Assembly: GCA_002722105.1 (NCBI GenBank)
Contig: PBKF01000029.1
Location: forward strand, 23,682 to 31,968
Reading direction: 5' to 3'
DNA length: 8,287 bases
From: Fidelibacterota bacterium
Lineage (GTDB): Bacteria; Marinisomatota; Marinisomatia; Marinisomatales; UBA1611
Below the pieces are notes generated by a model, which saw nothing but the letters and a program-made list of their open reading frames with translations, was not told the DNA's origin and did no database searches. The position numbers and the translations under genes were made by a program. Below are positions 4,901 through 8,287 of this stretch, in pieces; the stretch's first letter is position 1, and the number at the start of each line of letters is the position of its first letter.

Positions 4901-6193
4901 ATGAGCACCCAACCTAAAGTAGTTGCCTTTCATACTCTTGGATGTAAGTTGAACTTTTCTGAAACATCTACAATTGCTAGAGATTTCATTAAGTATGGTT
5001 TTAAAAGAGTTGATTATAAGGACTATGCAGATTTTTATGTTATAAACACATGTTCTGTCACAGAAAACGCTGATCGAGAAGCAAGAAAGTTGATACGTCA
5101 AGCAAAAAGGAAAAACCCTAATGCATCTGTAGCGGTTATCGGTTGCTATGCACAATTAAAACCAAATGAAATAGCTGCAATTGAAGGTGTGGATCTGGTA
5201 GTGGGTGCCAGTGAGAAATTTAATTTATTGAAACATTTAGATGAAATTGAGCTTAAATCTGATAAAATAGTTATCAATTCTGAAATTAAACATGTAAATC
5301 AGTTTAGGCCATCATACTCCTTAGCTGAGAGAACTAGATCATATTTAAAGATACAAGATGGGTGTGATTATAATTGTACTTTTTGTACCATACCTCTAGC
5401 GCGTGGCAGGAGTAGGAGCGATACGGTTGACAGTACTATTAAAACGGCTTTGGAGTTATCAGAACAGGGTGTTAAAGAAATTGTTATGACTGGTGTTAAC
5501 ATCGGTGATTTTGGAAAAGATTCGGATGAAAATTTTTTTGATTTATTATTGAAAATGGATGATTTGAAGAAGGTTGAAAGGGTTCGCATATCTTCAATAG
5601 AGCCCAATCTTCTTAGTGACAAAATAATTGAATTTTGTAATGCGTCAAAATTATTTATGCCACATTTTCATATACCATTACAGTCAGGTTCAAATAAAAT
5701 ATTGAAGTATATGAGGAGAAAGTATAATAGAGAATTTTATCGTAAAAAAATAGAGACAATAAAATCAGTAAATGGTGATACTTGTATTGGGGTTGATGTA
5801 ATGGTTGGGTTTCCAGGGGAAACGGAAGACGATTTTTTGGATACCTATAAATTCCTTACTGATTTGGACATTTCATATTTACATGTTTTTTCTTTTTCTG
5901 AAAGGTCAAATACTGATGCTATAAAAATCAGTAAGCCAGTACCTAAAGAAGTGCGATCTGAAAGAAGTAAAATGCTTCATATGTTATCGGATAAAAAGCA
6001 GAATCACTTTTATAATGAGAATTTAAGTAAAAAAAGAGAAGTTTTATTTGAAACCATGAAAAACAACTCACTGTTTGGACATACGGATAATTACATTAAA
6101 GTAAAAATAAATGAATCACCGGCACTTATAAATAATATAAGATCAGTAAAATTATCTAAAGTTAAAAATAATTTAATGCTAGGGAGCTTATAA
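4901..6193 (+). CDS. mtaB: tRNA (N6-threonylcarbamoyladenosine(37)-C2)-methylthiotransferase MtaB
   Basis: This radical-SAM enzyme turns t6A37 into ms2t6A37 next to the anticodon of tRNAs reading ANN codons, stabilising codon pairing. The 430 residues show the family order. The N-terminal UPF0004 domain carries the three cysteines of the auxiliary cluster: C15 in TLGCKLN, C51 in INTCSVTE and C82 in VIGCYAQ. A radical-SAM barrel follows with C155-x3-C159-x2-C162 (GCDYNCTFC), FHIPLQSGS and VGFPGET. A short C-terminal TRAM-like domain covers about 375-430. TLGCKLN and INTCSVTE-type motifs mark the MtaB branch rather than MiaB (TxGCQMN) or RimO. There is no Shine-Dalgarno before the ATG; an ATGAAATAA mini frame lies immediately upstream. 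The ABC-F gene begins 41 bp downstream, so the two are probably co-transcribed. It is divergent from the Lrp gene. Confidence 0.93.
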   Translation: MSTQPKVVAFHTLGCKLNFSETSTIARDFIKYGFKRVDYKDYADFYVINTCSVTENADREARKLIRQAKRKNPNASVAVIGCYAQLKPNEIAAIEGVDLVVGASEKFNLLKHLDEIELKSDKIVINSEIKHVNQFRPSYSLAERTRSYLKIQDGCDYNCTFCTIPLARGRSRSDTVDSTIKTALELSEQGVKEIVMTGVNIGDFGKDSDENFFDLLLKMDDLKKVERVRISSIEPNLLSDKIIEFCNASKLFMPHFHIPLQSGSNKILKYMRRKYNREFYRKKIETIKSVNGDTCIGVDVMVGFPGETEDDFLDTYKFLTDLDISYLHVFSFSERSNTDAIKISKPVPKEVRSERSKMLHMLSDKKQNHFYNENLSKKREVLFETMKNNSLFGHTDNYIKVKINESPALINNIRSVKLSKVKNNLMLGSL

Positions 6194-6202
6194 TATATTT
6201 TT

Positions 6203-6238
6203 ATGAATGATGAATTAGGTTTGCAAATTTTTTCATGA
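6203..6238 (+). other. Possible 11-codon leader ORF coupled to the ABC-F start
   Basis: An ATG at 6203 opens MNDELGLQIFS and its TGA (6236-6238) overlaps the ABC-F ATG (6235-6237) as ATGA. Such overlap permits translational coupling, which would help because the ABC-F start has no Shine-Dalgarno. The leader itself has no clear ribosome site either (nearest AGGGAG is about 16 bases away), so it may be accidental. Confidence 0.2.
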
Positions 6239-8118
6239 TTCAAATTGATAACATATCAAAATCATATCCATCAAGAACCCTATTTTCAAATGTCAATATT
6301 GCAATTAAAAAGGGAATGAGAGCTGGGCTAGTTGGAAAAAATGGCTCAGGGAAAACAACATTGTTCAAACTTATGCTTGGTGAGATAAATCCAGACCAAG
6401 GGAATATTAAAAGATCGAAAAAACTAACAATTGGGCACCTTGCTCAAGAAATCATATCTGGTAATCAAAAATCCATATTAGATACAGTTTTAGAATCAAA
6501 TCCAGAAATATTAGATATAGAAAAAAAAATGAAATCTTTATCACAAAAAATCTCCGAAAAACCAAATGATATACATTTAATTGATGAACTAGGTGATATA
6601 CAAAATAGGTACGATTCATTGGGGGGATGGAATATCGAGAAAAAGGCGAAAAAAATATTATCTGGATTAGGATTTAAAGAAAGCCAATTTTCATTCCCCA
6701 TGGAAAATTTTTCAGGCGGCTGGAGGATGAGAGTTTCGCTTGCATCTATTTTATTAAAAGATCCAGATATATTATTCCTGGATGAGCCAACAAACCATTT
6801 GGATCTTGAGGCAACAATCTGGTTGGAAAAGTTTTTAGATAACTGGGGTGGAGCAATGATTGTTATCAGTCACGATAGAACTTTTCTTGACAAGTGCGTT
6901 ACTCATATTTTAGATATAGATCAAAAAATGGTGGTCCTATATTTTGGGAATTATTCAGATTATCTGAAAACAAAAAAAATAAATGTTGAGCACCAAATTA
7001 ATGCATATAAAAACCAACAAAGAGAAATTAAAAGTACAGAAAAATTCATAGAACGTTTTAGATACAAAAACACTAAATCATCACAGGTACAAAGTAGGGT
7101 AAAAAAATTGGAGAAAATGGAAAGGATAGAATTGCCCATAGAAGATAACACATCAATAAAACTATCCTTGCCAGAGCCAGATAGATCTCCTTTAAAAATA
7201 GTAACCTGTACATCTGTGAAAAAAACCTTTGGAGATTTGGTAGTGTTTGATGATTTAAATGTGACCATAGAGAGAGGAGAAAAGATTGGATTAGTGGGAG
7301 TAAATGGTGCGGGAAAATCAACATTATTAAAAATGCTTGGTATGGTTGAAGCTCCTACCTCAGGGAATGTGGTATGTGGACCAGATATAAAAGTATCGTA
7401 TTATGCTCAGCACCAATTAGAAGTTTTAGATGAGGATGATACGGTTTTTGAATCTATAAATAAAGTCTCAACGGGATTGGGTGAAACAAAATTAAGGAGT
7501 TATTTAGGTGGTTTTCTTTTTACGGGCGATGAAATTGAAAAAGTTGTAAAAGTACTATCAGGAGGAGAAAAAGCAAGGCTAGCTCTTGCAAGGATGTTAA
7601 TATCACCATCACATCTTTTATTATTGGATGAGCCAACAAACCATCTCGATATGATAAGTCGAAATGTAATTGAAAATGCTTTTTCTAATTACGGTGGTGC
7701 AATAGTATGTATATCTCATGATAGACATTTTTTAAATAAGGTCACAAAAACAACATGGGAGATTGGTAACCGTACTGCAAAGTTTTATAGCGGTAATTAT
7801 GAATATTATGAATGGAAAACAAATCAAGTAATAGAAAAAAATCAAGAAAGGTTATTTCAACAAAATAAAAAAACCTCACCATTGAATTATACTAAAAGGA
7901 AAAAATTGAACAACCGTTTAAGTTACATAGATAGGAGGTTTGTATTGATTGAAAAAAAATTGGATGATTTAAGTATGGTCATCAATGATAAAAAGAATGA
8001 AACCAACGATATTTTATTGAATGATGCCTTGTCGGATTTTAATACTCTTGAAAATGAGTACATGGATTTAATAAACGAAAGAGATGAATTAAAATTAATT
8101 TTACAAAATAATTTCTAA
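6235..8118 (+). CDS. ABC-F family translation ATPase (Uup/YdiF type)
   Basis: This 627-residue soluble protein has two ABC ATPase domains and no membrane segments. Domain 1: Walker A GKNGSGKT (34-41), signature SGGWR (160-164), Walker B and D-loop LFLDEPTNHLD ending at 190, switch His213. The linker carries KFIERFRYKNTKSSQVQSR (270-288), the ABC-F tRNA-interaction arm. Domain 2: GVNGAGKS (355-362), SGGEK (442-446), DEPTNHLD (465-472), switch His495. Both catalytic glutamates have the acidic E of DEPTNHLD (E184, E466), so both sites look active. A basic, coiled C-terminal extension (about 545-627) matches the Uup/YdiF-type CTD. ABC-F proteins bind the ribosomal E site and relieve stalled or misplaced tRNA. 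The linker shows no long antibiotic-resistance loop, so a housekeeping role is favoured. It follows mtaB by 41 bp and has no Shine-Dalgarno; MIQIDNISKSY is the normal family start. Confidence 0.93.
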   Translation: MIQIDNISKSYPSRTLFSNVNIAIKKGMRAGLVGKNGSGKTTLFKLMLGEINPDQGNIKRSKKLTIGHLAQEIISGNQKSILDTVLESNPEILDIEKKMKSLSQKISEKPNDIHLIDELGDIQNRYDSLGGWNIEKKAKKILSGLGFKESQFSFPMENFSGGWRMRVSLASILLKDPDILFLDEPTNHLDLEATIWLEKFLDNWGGAMIVISHDRTFLDKCVTHILDIDQKMVVLYFGNYSDYLKTKKINVEHQINAYKNQQREIKSTEKFIERFRYKNTKSSQVQSRVKKLEKMERIELPIEDNTSIKLSLPEPDRSPLKIVTCTSVKKTFGDLVVFDDLNVTIERGEKIGLVGVNGAGKSTLLKMLGMVEAPTSGNVVCGPDIKVSYYAQHQLEVLDEDDTVFESINKVSTGLGETKLRSYLGGFLFTGDEIEKVVKVLSGGEKARLALARMLISPSHLLLLDEPTNHLDMISRNVIENAFSNYGGAIVCISHDRHFLNKVTKTTWEIGNRTAKFYSGNYEYYEWKTNQVIEKNQERLFQQNKKTSPLNYTKRKKLNNRLSYIDRRFVLIEKKLDDLSMVINDKKNETNDILLNDALSDFNTLENEYMDLINERDELKLILQNNF

Positions 8119-8237
8119 AAATAATTTTTACCTAAATTAAATAATTATGGAAATAAAATTATAAAATCATTATAAAAATTTATATTATTGTAAAATTATT
8201 TTAATTCAATTCTAAAATTTGAAATTAAATTTTTTTT
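8117..8237 (+). terminator. Possible AT-only terminator region after the ABC-F gene
   Basis: AAAAA-TAA-TTTTT (8117-8129) overlaps the stop codon, and AAAATTT (8214-8220) pairs with AAATTTT (8227-8233) followed by more T. Neither stem contains G-C pairs in its arms, so both would be weak. The remaining sequence to 8287 is AT-rich and I see no gene, RNA or clear promoter in it. Confidence 0.25.
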
Positions 8238-8287
8238 ATATTTTTAAAAATTGTGAAATCTTTTTTATATATTATGATTCTATAAGT

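Noticed and set aside
4859..5155. 98-codon minus-strand frame with many cysteines
   Set aside because: It is antisense to the N-terminal part of mtaB; the residues are a by-product of the opposite strand.
6960..7324. Two minus-strand frames inside the ABC-F gene
   Set aside because: Both overlap the conserved linker and second ATPase domain of a clear gene and have no independent support.
6235..8118. ABC-F gene as an antibiotic-resistance protein
   Set aside because: The linker is of ordinary length with the common FIERFRYK...QVQSR motif, a Uup/YdiF-type C-terminal domain is present, and the neighbour is a housekeeping tRNA-modification gene.

Overview
This is an AT-rich bacterial window with seven genes. 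The genes are compact and ordinary in layout, with no mobile element, CRISPR array, tRNA or rRNA. The glutamine synthetase is the eukaryote-like type II form in the short version I associate with Bacteroidetes and relatives. Three of the seven genes lack a visible Shine-Dalgarno sequence, and one gene belongs to the CADD family. I infer an uncultured, probably aquatic bacterium near the Bacteroidetes/Marinimicrobia (FCB) group. This placement is weak and rests on protein resemblance recalled from memory.

Left part (1-2411). A minus-strand gene runs off the left edge. It encodes a membrane protein with four transmembrane helices and a large helical C-terminal part, with a layout like DUF2254 proteins. 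It carries a run of nine G inside its second membrane helix codons. Divergent from it are a plus-strand TerB-like acidic protein (143 aa) and a 61-aa protein that is about 30% arginine with evenly spaced Arg-Arg pairs. A GC-rich hairpin separates these two. A strong two-way terminator closes this group against the convergent genes.

Middle part (2430-4685, minus strand). An Lrp/AsnC regulator, a type II glutamine synthetase 10 bp downstream, and a CADD-family haem-oxygenase-fold protein 98 bp further on form a likely nitrogen/folate cluster. The CADD homologue keeps all six metal ligands and the tyrosine and lysine implicated in making p-aminobenzoate from the protein's own side chains. That predicts a folate pathway that does not need the usual glutamine-dependent PabA/PabB route.

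Right part (4686-8287, plus strand). A very AT-rich divergent intergenic region with three perfect inverted repeats, which are candidate Lrp operators, precedes mtaB (the tRNA t6A methylthiotransferase). An ABC-F translation ATPase follows 41 bp later. Both act on translation (anticodon-loop modification and ribosome rescue or tuning), so they make a sensible pair. The window ends in AT-only sequence.

The least explained items are the truncated membrane protein with its G tract and the TerB-like/arginine-rich pair. The CADD homologue gives the sharpest testable functional prediction.
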